From the NCBI GenBank assembly GCA_902560075.1, contig CACEKE010000007.1:1-64000 (forward strand): a DNA stretch of 64,000 bases, read 5' to 3'. Positions 1 to 9,884 of this stretch are shown here, one piece after another. Every line of letters starts with the position of its first letter. Position 1 is the first letter of the stretch. The position numbers and the translations under genes were made by a program. The DNA comes from an uncultured Pelagibacteraceae bacterium (lineage in GTDB: Bacteria; Pseudomonadota; Alphaproteobacteria; Pelagibacterales; Pelagibacteraceae). The notes under the pieces were generated by a model, which worked only from the letters and a program-made list of their open reading frames with translations, was not told where the DNA came from and did not search any database.

Positions 1-405
1 GGCATTGAATTGAAAAAATATGGATTTAATTATTTTGATGGTGCAGACATTTCTAAAGAATTACTAAATCAGGCTCCGGATAATTTATATAACAAACTTG
101 AGCAAATTGATTTAAATAAAAAAATTGATAAAGAAGACAATTTTTACGATGTTGTAATGTGTGTTGGTACATTTACATTTGCCCATGTAAAAGCTCACGC
201 TTTAGATGAATTTGTGCGTATTACCAAAAAAAATGGATTTATTTGTTTTACTATAAATGAGGCTATATATATTGATTATGGATTTAAAAGTAAGATTGAA
301 AGTTTAGTTGATAACAGCAAAATCAAAGAAATTGAATTTTTTAAATCAAATTATTTAGCAAGCAAAGATGTTAATGCTTGGTTAGGATTATACAAAGTTT
401 TATGA
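1..405 (+). CDS. SAM-dependent methyltransferase, C-terminal part (5' truncated by window edge)
   Basis: Frame is open from nt 1; 'DVVMCVGTFTFAHV...EFVRITKKNGFICFTINEAIY' resembles class I methyltransferase motifs. Confidence 0.6.
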   Translation, partial: GIELKKYGFNYFDGADISKELLNQAPDNLYNKLEQIDLNKKIDKEDNFYDVVMCVGTFTFAHVKAHALDEFVRITKKNGFICFTINEAIYIDYGFKSKIESLVDNSKIKEIEFFKSNYLASKDVNAWLGLYKVL

Positions 406-812
406 AAATAATATTAATAATGGGACTTCCTGGAGCTGGTAAAACTACTCTAGCTGATGAATTGGCTCCGTTGATTAATGCAAAAAGATTAAATGCGGAT
501 GAAGTTAGAAAAGCTGCTAATGATTGGGATTTTTCTGCAGAGGGAAGGAAAAGACAAGCAAAAAGAATGGCTGAATTTGCACTTAAACTTAAAAATGAAG
601 GTAATAATGTTATTGCTGATTTTATAGCCCCAACCCCTGCTGCAAGAGAATTATTTCCTGCAGATTATATAGTTTGGGTTGACACTATTAAAGCAGGTAG
701 ATTTGATGATACCAATAAAATGTTTGTTAAACCTAAAAAATATAATTTTCATGTAACTTCACAAAATGCTAAAATTTGGGCATCAAAAATATTAGACGAT
801 TTAAAAAAATAA
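402..812 (+). CDS. APS-kinase-like P-loop kinase
   Basis: Walker A GLPGAGKTT; ATG at 402 fits better than the tracked start at 378; overlaps the upstream stop. Confidence 0.65.
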   Translation: MKIILIMGLPGAGKTTLADELAPLINAKRLNADEVRKAANDWDFSAEGRKRQAKRMAEFALKLKNEGNNVIADFIAPTPAARELFPADYIVWVDTIKAGRFDDTNKMFVKPKKYNFHVTSQNAKIWASKILDDLKK

Positions 813-844
813 ATTGCTTTTTTATTTGAATGATTCTTTAATTA

Positions 845-3313
845 ATGTGTATGAGGTTTTCATCATTTTTTTTTGTTTTTATAATAATTAATTTCAAAGT
901 TATTGCAGGTATAACGGATTTAAATGATCCCATGAATGTTCATACTGGAAATGCTTCATTAACAATAAATCAAACTCCTGCTGGTTTGGTATTTAACAAT
1001 GATGGAACTAAAATGTTTACAACAGGTTCTGCTTCTACCGATGACGAAATTAACGAATGGGATTTAACAACAGCATTTGATGTTTCAACTGCAAGCCATG
1101 TTGATAGACTTTCAGTTGTAACTGGCGATCTTGAATGGGATAGCGAACCATTTGGATTAACTTTTAATGACGATGGAACTAAATTATTTCTTATGGGTGC
1201 GAAAGATGATGATCTTCATGAAATAACTCTTGGCACTGCATACGATCTATCAACTTATGATGATACAACAGTAGTTGTTTGGGATATTAGCAGTTTGGAT
1301 GTAAGAGCTTGTGGAATAACTTTCAATAATGATGGAACCAAACTATTTATTTCAGGATTTACAGACAGTACAATTATAGAAGTTCCATTAAGTACACCTT
1401 ATAGTATTGCAGAATCATCTAGAGGTACTCCAGAAGAATATAGCGTGTTCGCTAATGATCGGCTTCCACGAGATGTTGATTTTAATAGTGATGGGACGAA
1501 AATGTATATTATTAGTGGTCATGGTAAAGATTTAAGCGAATATACATTAAACACTGCTTTTGATTTAAGTGAAGGATTCACACACAAAGGAAGTTACGAT
1601 GTATCTTCAGAAGATAATGAACCATTTGCAATTGAATTTAGTAATGATGGTACAAAAATGTTTATGTTAGGCTATGGAACCAGCGATAGTGTTCATGAAT
1701 ATTCATTATCAACTGCTTTTGAAATAAATAATACAGCTCCAACACTTTCCTCTTCTTCACCATCAGACGGAGCATCAAGCGTTGGTGTAAACGATAATAT
1801 TGTTTTAACTTTTTCTGAAGTTGTAGACGCAGAAAGCGGTAATATTTTAATTAAAAAATCATCAGATGACTCAACAGTTGAAACAATCAGTGTTACAGGT
1901 ACAAAAGTTTCTGGATCAGGTTCTACAGAAATTACAATTAATCCCGGTAACACTTTAGACGGCGAAACAGGTTACTATGTAACAATTGCCTCGACAGCTT
2001 TTGATGATGTAGATAGCGCAGATTATCCAGGAATATCTAGTTCAACTGCGCTTAACTTTACGACAGAAACAATTGCCACAGAAGCCCCTGATCCTTTTGA
2101 AGATAAAACAGTTGTTGCATTAGTTGAAGCTCAAACAAAGATGCCAAAAAGAATTATACAAAATGTATCAATACCAATATTTAATCGATTACAGTGGTTG
2201 AGAAACTATAACGAAGATAGAGAATTATTTAGTCAGGGAATTAAATTTAAATTTTCCAATCCTAAAATTGCTTCAATTGCAAAAGTAGTTCCAGTAGCTC
2301 TTACCGATGATGAAGATGTCGAAGAAGAAGAAATTAATACAACCTGGTCTTTTTGGAGCGAAGGAAGTGTTAGCATAGGTAGGGTTGGAGATACGAATGC
2401 TTCACATTCAAAGGATATAAATACTAAAGGTATTACTATTGGGGTAGATAACAAAGTAAGCGATAGATATCTTTACGGATATACAATTAGATATACTAAA
2501 GACGACGTTGAGGTCGGAACTCCTGGAACCTCATTAGATACTGATGGTTACAGCCTTTCCACCTATGCAAGCCTAATGACGGGTGAAAATAAATTTATTG
2601 ACGGTATTTTTGGTTTTAGCAAACTTGATTTAAAAAATGTTAGAAAAAGTGGCAGTAATACCTTGAATGGAGACAGAGATGGAGCACAATTATATGGATC
2701 TATAAATTACTCTACTGTTTTAAATAGAAATAATTTAAATATTTCGCCAAATATCAGATTTGATTTTAGCCATACACGTCTAGAAGAATATTCAGAGACT
2801 GGAACCGACGCATTAGATTATGATGATCAAACAATTAAAAACGGTGCTTTATATTCCGGTATTAACTTAAACAATATATTTAAATTAAATAATATAAATT
2901 TTATACCTTCTACTGGTATTGAATTAGGATTAGATATTAGTCCTTCTTCAGATGTTTCTATAAAATATGTTTCTGATCCCAATACGACTTATACGAGATC
3001 AATTGATCAGCAAGAACCAAAAAGTGGTAAAGTAAAATTAGGCTTAGATGTAATTACTCAAACTGGATTTTCATTGACCACTTTATATGAAAGAAATCAA
3101 AGCGAGAACAGTCACAGTGATACATTTTACTTAGGAACAGCTTATATAAAATTAAGGGAAGTTCAGTATGCACTTTCTATTCAAGATAATGTTGCGTCTG
3201 CTAATTATGGTAAAAAATTAAATGGTTTCGATATTTTATTTGAAACAGATTATGATTTACTTAGTGAATATCCCGAGTATGAAGCTAACTTAAAAATTTC
3301 TAGTACATTTTAA
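845..3313 (+). CDS. Putative surface/autotransporter protein: beta-propeller-like repeats, Ig-like (SbsA-type) domain, C-terminal beta-barrel
   Basis: Signal-like N-terminus; five 'F(N/S)xDGTK(M/L)(F/Y)' repeats; 'PTLSSSSPSDGASSVGVNDNIVLTFSEVV' Ig-like; barrel-like end terminating in Phe (ISSTF). Confidence 0.6.
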   Translation: MCMRFSSFFFVFIIINFKVIAGITDLNDPMNVHTGNASLTINQTPAGLVFNNDGTKMFTTGSASTDDEINEWDLTTAFDVSTASHVDRLSVVTGDLEWDSEPFGLTFNDDGTKLFLMGAKDDDLHEITLGTAYDLSTYDDTTVVVWDISSLDVRACGITFNNDGTKLFISGFTDSTIIEVPLSTPYSIAESSRGTPEEYSVFANDRLPRDVDFNSDGTKMYIISGHGKDLSEYTLNTAFDLSEGFTHKGSYDVSSEDNEPFAIEFSNDGTKMFMLGYGTSDSVHEYSLSTAFEINNTAPTLSSSSPSDGASSVGVNDNIVLTFSEVVDAESGNILIKKSSDDSTVETISVTGTKVSGSGSTEITINPGNTLDGETGYYVTIASTAFDDVDSADYPGISSSTALNFTTETIATEAPDPFEDKTVVALVEAQTKMPKRIIQNVSIPIFNRLQWLRNYNEDRELFSQGIKFKFSNPKIASIAKVVPVALTDDEDVEEEEINTTWSFWSEGSVSIGRVGDTNASHSKDINTKGITIGVDNKVSDRYLYGYTIRYTKDDVEVGTPGTSLDTDGYSLSTYASLMTGENKFIDGIFGFSKLDLKNVRKSGSNTLNGDRDGAQLYGSINYSTVLNRNNLNISPNIRFDFSHTRLEEYSETGTDALDYDDQTIKNGALYSGINLNNIFKLNNINFIPSTGIELGLDISPSSDVSIKYVSDPNTTYTRSIDQQEPKSGKVKLGLDVITQTGFSLTTLYERNQSENSHSDTFYLGTAYIKLREVQYALSIQDNVASANYGKKLNGFDILFETDYDLLSEYPEYEANLKISSTF

Positions 3314-3369
3314 ATTAAATACTTTAAATTTCTATATTAAAGAATAAACTATAAATATCAGGAGTATAA

Positions 3370-3744
3370 ATGATTTACCAGTGGGATAATAAAAAACCAA
3401 CCGCACAAATGCTTGGAAGATGGCAACCATTTCATGATGGTCATTATGCTTTATTTGAGGAGATAGTCAAAAAAACTGGTCAAGTATGTATTCAAATAAG
3501 AGATGTCCAAGGAGTTGATGATAATCCATTTGATTTTGACACTGTTAAGAAGAATATTGAAGATAGATTAAATCCTAAATATGAGGGGAGATTTAAGATA
3601 ATGCTTGTGCCTAACATTACAAATATTTCTTATGGTAGAGGAGTTGGATATAAAATAGAGGAGGTAGTTCTTTCTGAGGAAATTCAAAAAATATCAGCAA
3701 CAAAAATAAGAGCTAAAATGCGTGAAGAGGGAGAATTGGAGTAA
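3370..3744 (+). CDS. Nucleotidyltransferase (cytidylyltransferase-like fold)
   Basis: GRWQPFHDGHYALFEEI (HxGH motif), ISATKIRAKMREEG (ISxTxIR-like motif). Confidence 0.7.
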   Translation: MIYQWDNKKPTAQMLGRWQPFHDGHYALFEEIVKKTGQVCIQIRDVQGVDDNPFDFDTVKKNIEDRLNPKYEGRFKIMLVPNITNISYGRGVGYKIEEVVLSEEIQKISATKIRAKMREEGELE

Positions 3745-3746
3745 AT

Positions 3747-4520
3747 ATGAATGTTATTTCAAAAGATCTTAGCTTTGGCATAAAATCCATAACACTAAAT
3801 GACCCTAAAACATATAACTCATTATCATTTAAAACATTAAATGAATTATCAAAACTCTTAAAAAAATTTGATGCTGATAGCAAAACAAGAGTAATAATTA
3901 TAAGTGGCAACGGAAAAGGTTTTAGTGCTGGACATAATTTAAAAGAAGTTAAAAGCCTAAAAACTAAATCTAAATATTTAAAATTATTTAATTTATGTTC
4001 TAAAGTAATGATACAAATTGTTGAGGGCAGGAAACCGGTAATAGCAAAAGTTCATGGTGCAGCTTTTGCTGCAGGCTGTCAATTAGCTGCAAGTTGTGAT
4101 CTAGCTTACAGTACTAATGATGCAATTTTTGCTACTCCTGGAGTAAATATAGGTCTTTTTTGTAGTACACCTATGGTAGCAGTAAGCAGAAAGATAAATC
4201 GAAAACAAATGATGAAGATGTTGTTAACCGGTGAGCCAATTAAAGCGAACTTTGCAAAACAAATTGGATTAATCAACGACCATTTCACAAAAAACAAATT
4301 AAACAAGGAGATATTAAATATTGCAAAAAAAATATCTTCCAAATCAAATTTAACAATAAAAATTGGTAAAAGAGCTTTTTACAAACAATTAGAGATGCCA
4401 TTAAATAAAGCTTATAAATACACAAGTGAAATGATGACACTAAATATGATGGCAATGGATGCAAAAGAGGGGATTTCAGCATTTTTAGAGAAAAGATCCC
4501 CAAAATGGAAACATAGATAA
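3747..4520 (+). CDS. Enoyl-CoA hydratase/isomerase family protein
   Basis: Crotonase-fold motifs: GNGKGFSAGHNLKE, AKVHGAAFAAGCQLAASCDLAY. Confidence 0.85.
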   Translation: MNVISKDLSFGIKSITLNDPKTYNSLSFKTLNELSKLLKKFDADSKTRVIIISGNGKGFSAGHNLKEVKSLKTKSKYLKLFNLCSKVMIQIVEGRKPVIAKVHGAAFAAGCQLAASCDLAYSTNDAIFATPGVNIGLFCSTPMVAVSRKINRKQMMKMLLTGEPIKANFAKQIGLINDHFTKNKLNKEILNIAKKISSKSNLTIKIGKRAFYKQLEMPLNKAYKYTSEMMTLNMMAMDAKEGISAFLEKRSPKWKHR

Positions 4521-4987
4521 TGGATGATCAAGAAATAAAAATTATCTTAGAGAATGCTAAAACGATCGCAATGATTGGTATTAGCTCAGAAAAAAAAAAA
4601 GAGGATCCAAAGAAAATAAAAAGAAAGCCAGCAAATGTTGTGATGAAATATATGCAAGATTTTGGATATAAAGTAATACCAATTAATCCTAATGCTGAGG
4701 GAGAAATAATAAATGGAGAACAAGTAGTTTCAGGCTTGGATAAAGTTAAGGAGAAAATTGATATTGTTGATGTTTTTAGACCGTCTGCTGAAGCACCAGG
4801 TATTGCTGAGCAAGCAGCTAAGATAGGGACAAAAGTCTTATGGTTACAATATGGAATTCACCACGAAAGCGCAGAGGAAATAGCAAATAAACAAAATATA
4901 AAATACATTTCAAATAGGTGTATTAAGCAGGAGTATCAAAAAATATTCCAAAAATCAAATCCAGTCTTTCCAGCATTAAAAAATTAA
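4520..4987 (+). CDS. CoA-binding (YccU-like) protein
   Basis: AMIGISSEK...YKVIPINPN...IDIVDVFRPSAEAPGIAEQA. Confidence 0.8.
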   Translation: MDDQEIKIILENAKTIAMIGISSEKKKEDPKKIKRKPANVVMKYMQDFGYKVIPINPNAEGEIINGEQVVSGLDKVKEKIDIVDVFRPSAEAPGIAEQAAKIGTKVLWLQYGIHHESAEEIANKQNIKYISNRCIKQEYQKIFQKSNPVFPALKN

Positions 4988-4992
4988 AATAA

Positions 4993-5964
4993 TTATCTTT
5001 GATATTCTACAAATTTTTTTAATGATTTATTTAAAAACTTTTCATAAACCATTTCCTTTTTTTGGTTATAATTTTCATTAAGAAATGATTTTTTCATCTT
5101 AAAATCAAACGAGGGTTCAAAAAAAAATGGGATAGACATTCTTTTTTTCTTATTCCAAATAACTCTATGATTTGTTGCCTTATACTTTCCTTTGCTTAAA
5201 AATTCCATTGCTCTTCCTGTATTTACTACAAGAGCTCTATTATTAAATGGAACGTTATACCATTTTTTGTTCTTTCTATTTTGAACTTGTAGTCCACCAG
5301 TTTTGTCTTGATATAATACAGTAAATATACCGCTATCAACATGTGTCTCACAACCTAATGCAACGCCATCCTGTTTAGAAATTTCAACTGGTTTATTTTG
5401 CTTGGGGTAAAAATTAAATCTCAAAGTACTCAAAGTCTTATACCTTGAAAATACTTCACTTGAAATGCAAGGGTTCTTGCCATAAAGTTTTATTATTCCT
5501 TTAAATAATAGTTCGCTTAAATTAAATATATTATCAAAGTAATCAGATAAAATTTTAATTGATTTTTTTTTAAAACATTTATTCAAATCAATAAATTCTA
5601 TATATTTATTTTTAACCTTCTTTGAATAAGTTTTAGTAACTTTAAGATCTCCAATATCTAAACCTTCTTTTCCATTAACATCATTTGGGAAATAACCTCT
5701 ATACAAATTGTTATTTTTTCGGTTCCATTTTTTTGGCGCTAACATGAGTTTTTTTTCGCTTTTTAAGTTAAAAAATAAATTCCCAACTTTCGTAATTTTC
5801 TTAATATCACTCTGCCTAATATTATGACCAACTATTTGGAAAAAGCCTACTTTAGTACACGCGTGCTCTATTTTTTGCAAAATTTTTTTAGATTTTTTTT
5901 TTTCCAATCCGTACTTTAAGATAAAGGAAATATCGATTGTAGGAATATAATTTTTTTTTATCAT
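4993..5964 (-). CDS. 2OG-Fe(II) oxygenase, isopenicillin N synthase-like
   Basis: 'HVDSGIFTVLYQD...ALVVNTGRAMEFLSKGKYKATNHRVI' (HxD...H). Confidence 0.75.
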   Translation of the reverse strand: MIKKNYIPTIDISFILKYGLEKKKSKKILQKIEHACTKVGFFQIVGHNIRQSDIKKITKVGNLFFNLKSEKKLMLAPKKWNRKNNNLYRGYFPNDVNGKEGLDIGDLKVTKTYSKKVKNKYIEFIDLNKCFKKKSIKILSDYFDNIFNLSELLFKGIIKLYGKNPCISSEVFSRYKTLSTLRFNFYPKQNKPVEISKQDGVALGCETHVDSGIFTVLYQDKTGGLQVQNRKNKKWYNVPFNNRALVVNTGRAMEFLSKGKYKATNHRVIWNKKKRMSIPFFFEPSFDFKMKKSFLNENYNQKKEMVYEKFLNKSLKKFVEYQR

Positions 5965-6923
5965 CTATTAACAGTTGGTGTGTCGGTTGCAATCATTTGA
6001 CCTTTTACTTTTTCTCTATAGTAAATATAAACACCGGCAGCTATAATAATTGCGGCACCAAAAAATGTTCTAGGTAGAGGAATTGTTTCAAATAAAATAT
6101 ATCCAGCAAGCATTGCCCAAATGATATATGAGTATTCAAACAAAGAAATGATAGAAGGTGATGCAATACTATAAGCTGAGAAAACGCATAAAAATGATAT
6201 AAAAGCAACTATACCCATTACAACAACATAAGGCCATGCCTCTAAAGGATTTGTAAACCACTCTCTGGTAATGAATTGGAAAGTTGGATCAGAGAAAGTA
6301 TTAAATTTTCCATCACCACTAACTAAAAAAATTATTATTCCTGCAGAAATAGCGAATACATACAACCAAGACATTTGAGTATAAATATCATCTTTGTCAG
6401 ATGTATATTTAGTTATAGTCATCGAAATAGCATAACAAATTGCGCAAGCTACTGGTGCCAATTTAAGAAAATTAAATTCCTCTAATGTTGGATTTAAAAC
6501 TATAATTACACCAATAAAACCTACAACGATCGCTGACCATCTTCTAATACCAATTTGCTCTTTTAGAAAGAATTTTGCAAACATAGACATAAAAAATGGG
6601 CAAGAGAAAAACAAAGCACTTGTCATTGCAAGTGTCATAAAGGTCAAAGAGATGTAAAAAAAACTAAAACCAAAAAAGAAACATACAACTCTTAAAAGTG
6701 TTAACAAAGGATAATGTGTTTTAAAAGAAACTTTACGCTTTGTTATTAACACTAAAGCTAAAAGTAGACTTGCTTGTATTATTGTTCTTATTAAGTACAG
6801 CTCAAATAATGCAATATCGTTATATATAAATTTTATTAAAGAATCTTGAATGGAAAAAAAAGCCATTCCAGTCATTATGTATAAAATACCTTTTGTATTT
6901 TGATCTTTAACCATTGGCGACAT
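5961..6923 (-). CDS. DMT/EamA family transporter
   Basis: Repeated hydrophobic helices, EamA-type sequence; overlaps neighbouring gene. Confidence 0.8.
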   Translation of the reverse strand: MSPMVKDQNTKGILYIMTGMAFFSIQDSLIKFIYNDIALFELYLIRTIIQASLLLALVLITKRKVSFKTHYPLLTLLRVVCFFFGFSFFYISLTFMTLAMTSALFFSCPFFMSMFAKFFLKEQIGIRRWSAIVVGFIGVIIVLNPTLEEFNFLKLAPVACAICYAISMTITKYTSDKDDIYTQMSWLYVFAISAGIIIFLVSGDGKFNTFSDPTFQFITREWFTNPLEAWPYVVVMGIVAFISFLCVFSAYSIASPSIISLFEYSYIIWAMLAGYILFETIPLPRTFFGAAIIIAAGVYIYYREKVKGQMIATDTPTVNR

Positions 6924-6949
6924 ATACCAAAGTTTTTTTGATCTTTATA

Positions 6950-8533
6950 TTAATTTAAAATGATGTCCGAAGCTTTTTCTGCCACCATGATTACTGGTGC
7001 ATTCAAATTTCCGCTAGTAATTTCAGGAAGGACTGATGCATCAGCAACTCTTATGCCTTTAAGTCCATGAATTTTCAGCTTCTGGTCTACAACCGCTGAT
7101 TTATCAATGCCCATTTTAAGTGTACATGAGGGATGATAAGCTGTCTCAGCTTTTGATCTTATATACTCGACAATAGTTTCATCAGATGTAGCATCCTCAC
7201 CAGGTCCTATTTCTTTTCCTGCATACTCCTTAAGAGAATTCTGTTTGAGTATATTTCTTGCAACTTTCACGCATTCAATTGTCTGCTTCATATCATCTTC
7301 ATGCTCTAAATAATTAAATTTAATAGTTGGAGCGTCGAAAATATCTGAACTTTTTAATTTTATATTTCCTCTACTTTTTGGATGATTTGGACTTGCATGT
7401 AATTGAAAACCGTGTCTATCAGGGTCAACTAAACCATGGTCAATTACAAATGCAGGAAAAAAATGAAATTGAATATTAGGATATTCCTGTTCTGGCGAGG
7501 ATTTACAAAAACCTCCTGCTTCTAAGAATGAATAAGAGCAAGGCCCATTTTTTGATAAGAACCATTGGATTCCAATTCTAACCATATTAATTTTATTAAC
7601 ATAAGAGTAAAGTGTTAAAGGTTTTTTACATTCTTGTTGTATATAAACCTCGAGGTGATCTTGAAGGTTAGCACCTACGCCCTCTAAATTATGAATAACA
7701 TCTATTCCATTTTCTCTTAAATGATCTCCTGGACCTATTCCAGATAGCATTAGTATTTGTGGAGAGTTAATTGCACCAGCGCTTAAAATAATTTCTTTAT
7801 TTGAGTAAATTTTTTCAACTTTTTTATTTTTGCTTAAAATTTCTACACCAATTGCTTTCTTTCCATCAAATAATATTCTTTTGACATATTTTTCAGTTAG
7901 AATTTTTAAATTATTTCTAGATTTAGCTGGTTTTAAATAATATTTAGAAACACTTGCTCTTTCACCTTTATGTATTGTTACGTCGTACATTCCAAAGCCT
8001 TCTTGATCTTTTCCGTTCATATCTGAATTTATTTTATATCCGGCTTCTCCAGCAGAATTTATAAATGCCTTGAAAAGAGGGTTTGAGTTTTTTGATTGGT
8101 TAACTGGTAAAATACCATCGCCACCTCTATATTCATTACCTCCTTCAGACCAAGTTTCAATTTTCTTAAAATAAGGTAAAACTTTTTCATAAGACCAGTC
8201 ATCTAGTCCCATTTTAGCCCATCTTGAGTAATCATTAGGATTTCCTCTAACATAAACCATCCCATTATGTGCGGAACAGCCACCAATCATTTTTCCTCGT
8301 GGACAAAAAATTTTTCTATTATTTAATTGAGGTTCAGGCTCAGAATAATATTTATAATTATACTTAGGATCATGCATTGCATAAAGTATTGCCAATGGCA
8401 TATTAACTTTCCAAATATCGCTATCTTTACCCGCTTCTATAAGAGCTACATTATTTTTTGAATTTTCACTTAGCCTGTTGGCTAATACACAACCAGCAGA
8501 TCCTCCACCGATTATTATATAATCAAAATTCAT
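6950..8533 (-). CDS. GMC oxidoreductase, choline dehydrogenase-like
   Basis: N-terminal IIGGGSAGCVLANRLSE, GKMIGGCSAHNGMVYVRGN, C-terminal AYHPSCTLKMG...GNLNAPVIMVAEKASD. Confidence 0.85.
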   Translation of the reverse strand: MNFDYIIIGGGSAGCVLANRLSENSKNNVALIEAGKDSDIWKVNMPLAILYAMHDPKYNYKYYSEPEPQLNNRKIFCPRGKMIGGCSAHNGMVYVRGNPNDYSRWAKMGLDDWSYEKVLPYFKKIETWSEGGNEYRGGDGILPVNQSKNSNPLFKAFINSAGEAGYKINSDMNGKDQEGFGMYDVTIHKGERASVSKYYLKPAKSRNNLKILTEKYVKRILFDGKKAIGVEILSKNKKVEKIYSNKEIILSAGAINSPQILMLSGIGPGDHLRENGIDVIHNLEGVGANLQDHLEVYIQQECKKPLTLYSYVNKINMVRIGIQWFLSKNGPCSYSFLEAGGFCKSSPEQEYPNIQFHFFPAFVIDHGLVDPDRHGFQLHASPNHPKSRGNIKLKSSDIFDAPTIKFNYLEHEDDMKQTIECVKVARNILKQNSLKEYAGKEIGPGEDATSDETIVEYIRSKAETAYHPSCTLKMGIDKSAVVDQKLKIHGLKGIRVADASVLPEITSGNLNAPVIMVAEKASDIILN

Positions 8534-8536
8534 AAT

Positions 8537-9364
8537 TTATTTTGGTTCATCGCCTTCAATAGCTATTCTATCCATAACTCTCTCATAGCCTAAGCCACGA
8601 CCAGGAAAAAAGTCACTTAATCCTTGATGTAAGAGTGATCTATTATCCCAAATAGCTACTGCGTTTTCTGTCCATTTAATCCTGCAGGTAAAATCTAATC
8701 TTTCTTGATGTTTAAAAATTTTTTTTAATATTTCATTACTCTCTCTTTCACTCAAATCTAATATTTTTTTGGTGTACATAGAATTAACAAACAAAATTTT
8801 ATTTCCAGTTTCTGGGTGAACTCTAACTATAGGGTGAATATTTGAATATTCTTCTAAATTCCCGTTTCCTTGCATCTCTTTGTAATTTTCAGTAAACGCG
8901 GCTGCGCCTAAGGAACTATGTACTGCCTTTTTTCCTTTAATTTTATTCTTAATATCGTAATCTAAAGTTTCGTATGCTAACTCCATGTTTGAAAACATTG
9001 TATCTCCACCTACAGGTGGGATTTTATGAGATCTTAATATTATAACTTTAGTTGGTTTTGGGTTGTAGCTTACATCTGTATGCCAACCTTCGCCCCATTG
9101 ATGTTTTTCATCCGGTGCTTTAATAATTCTTAAAATTTCTGGATAGTTTTTTCTAGCTTTGACATATACGTGTTTTTCAAGTGGTCCAAAGTGTTTCGCT
9201 AGTTCCATCTGCTCATCTGATGAAATATCCTGATCTCTAAAGAAAACTACTTTATGTTCTAGCATTAAAGAATTAATCTTTTCCCAATTTTCTTTTGAGG
9301 TATCTTTTAAGCTAATACCTTTAATTTCAGCACCTAGAGCGCCTGAAAGTAAATTAATTTCCAT
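8537..9364 (-). CDS. TauD/TfdA family dioxygenase
   Basis: VVFFRDQDIS, WHTDVSYNPKPTK, AVAIWDNRSLLHQG. Confidence 0.85.
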   Translation of the reverse strand: MEINLLSGALGAEIKGISLKDTSKENWEKINSLMLEHKVVFFRDQDISSDEQMELAKHFGPLEKHVYVKARKNYPEILRIIKAPDEKHQWGEGWHTDVSYNPKPTKVIILRSHKIPPVGGDTMFSNMELAYETLDYDIKNKIKGKKAVHSSLGAAAFTENYKEMQGNGNLEEYSNIHPIVRVHPETGNKILFVNSMYTKKILDLSERESNEILKKIFKHQERLDFTCRIKWTENAVAIWDNRSLLHQGLSDFFPGRGLGYERVMDRIAIEGDEPK

Positions 9365-9413
9365 TATCTAAGAATATATATTGCCTTTAAATTTGTCACT
9401 AAGAATTTTAAAA

Positions 9414-9884
9414 TTATTTTTTTAATTTTGATAAAAATTTTAAATTATCGATTTTAAAATTATCTTTATGCTTTGATATATAGTCATCCATTATTTGAAC
9501 TTTCTCTTTTTCAAATTCTGCTACTTTTCTTTCAGCTAAATCTACATATAGAGACAACGCCTCAATTGTTGATGCAACATATTTTTTCTCACTGTGCACC
9601 ATTTCAAGCTTATATAAAATCCTTTTTTTATCATGATCACAAAAAATTAAATTAACTTCAACCTCATCACCTTCTTGAACCTCTTGATTGTATGTAATAT
9701 GAGACTCAACAACCATAGTACTCTTCTTTGTATTTTTGGCTGACTCTTCACCCATTTTAAATAATGTCATTAATTCTTCTGATCCATATTGATCAAAAAT
9801 TAAAACATAATATGCTACATTCATATGGCCATTGTAATCGGTCCACTCTTTTTTAATTTTTTGTTTAGTTAAAAGTATACTCAT
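9414..9884 (-). CDS. 4HBT-family acyl-CoA thioesterase; candidate betainyl-CoA thioesterase
   Basis: DYNGHMNVAYYV hot-dog motif; substrate inferred from linkage to carnitine-dehydrogenase-like gene and BKACE. Confidence 0.7.
   Translation of the reverse strand: MSILLTKQKIKKEWTDYNGHMNVAYYVLIFDQYGSEELMTLFKMGEESAKNTKKSTMVVESHITYNQEVQEGDEVEVNLIFCDHDKKRILYKLEMVHSEKKYVASTIEALSLYVDLAERKVAEFEKEKVQIMDDYISKHKDNFKIDNLKFLSKLKK

Noticed and set aside
1693-2454. Two minus-strand ORFs (1693-1953, 2233-2454)
   Set aside because: Antisense to the repeat/autotransporter gene; Ser/Thr/Val-rich shadow of a Ser/Asp-rich protein.
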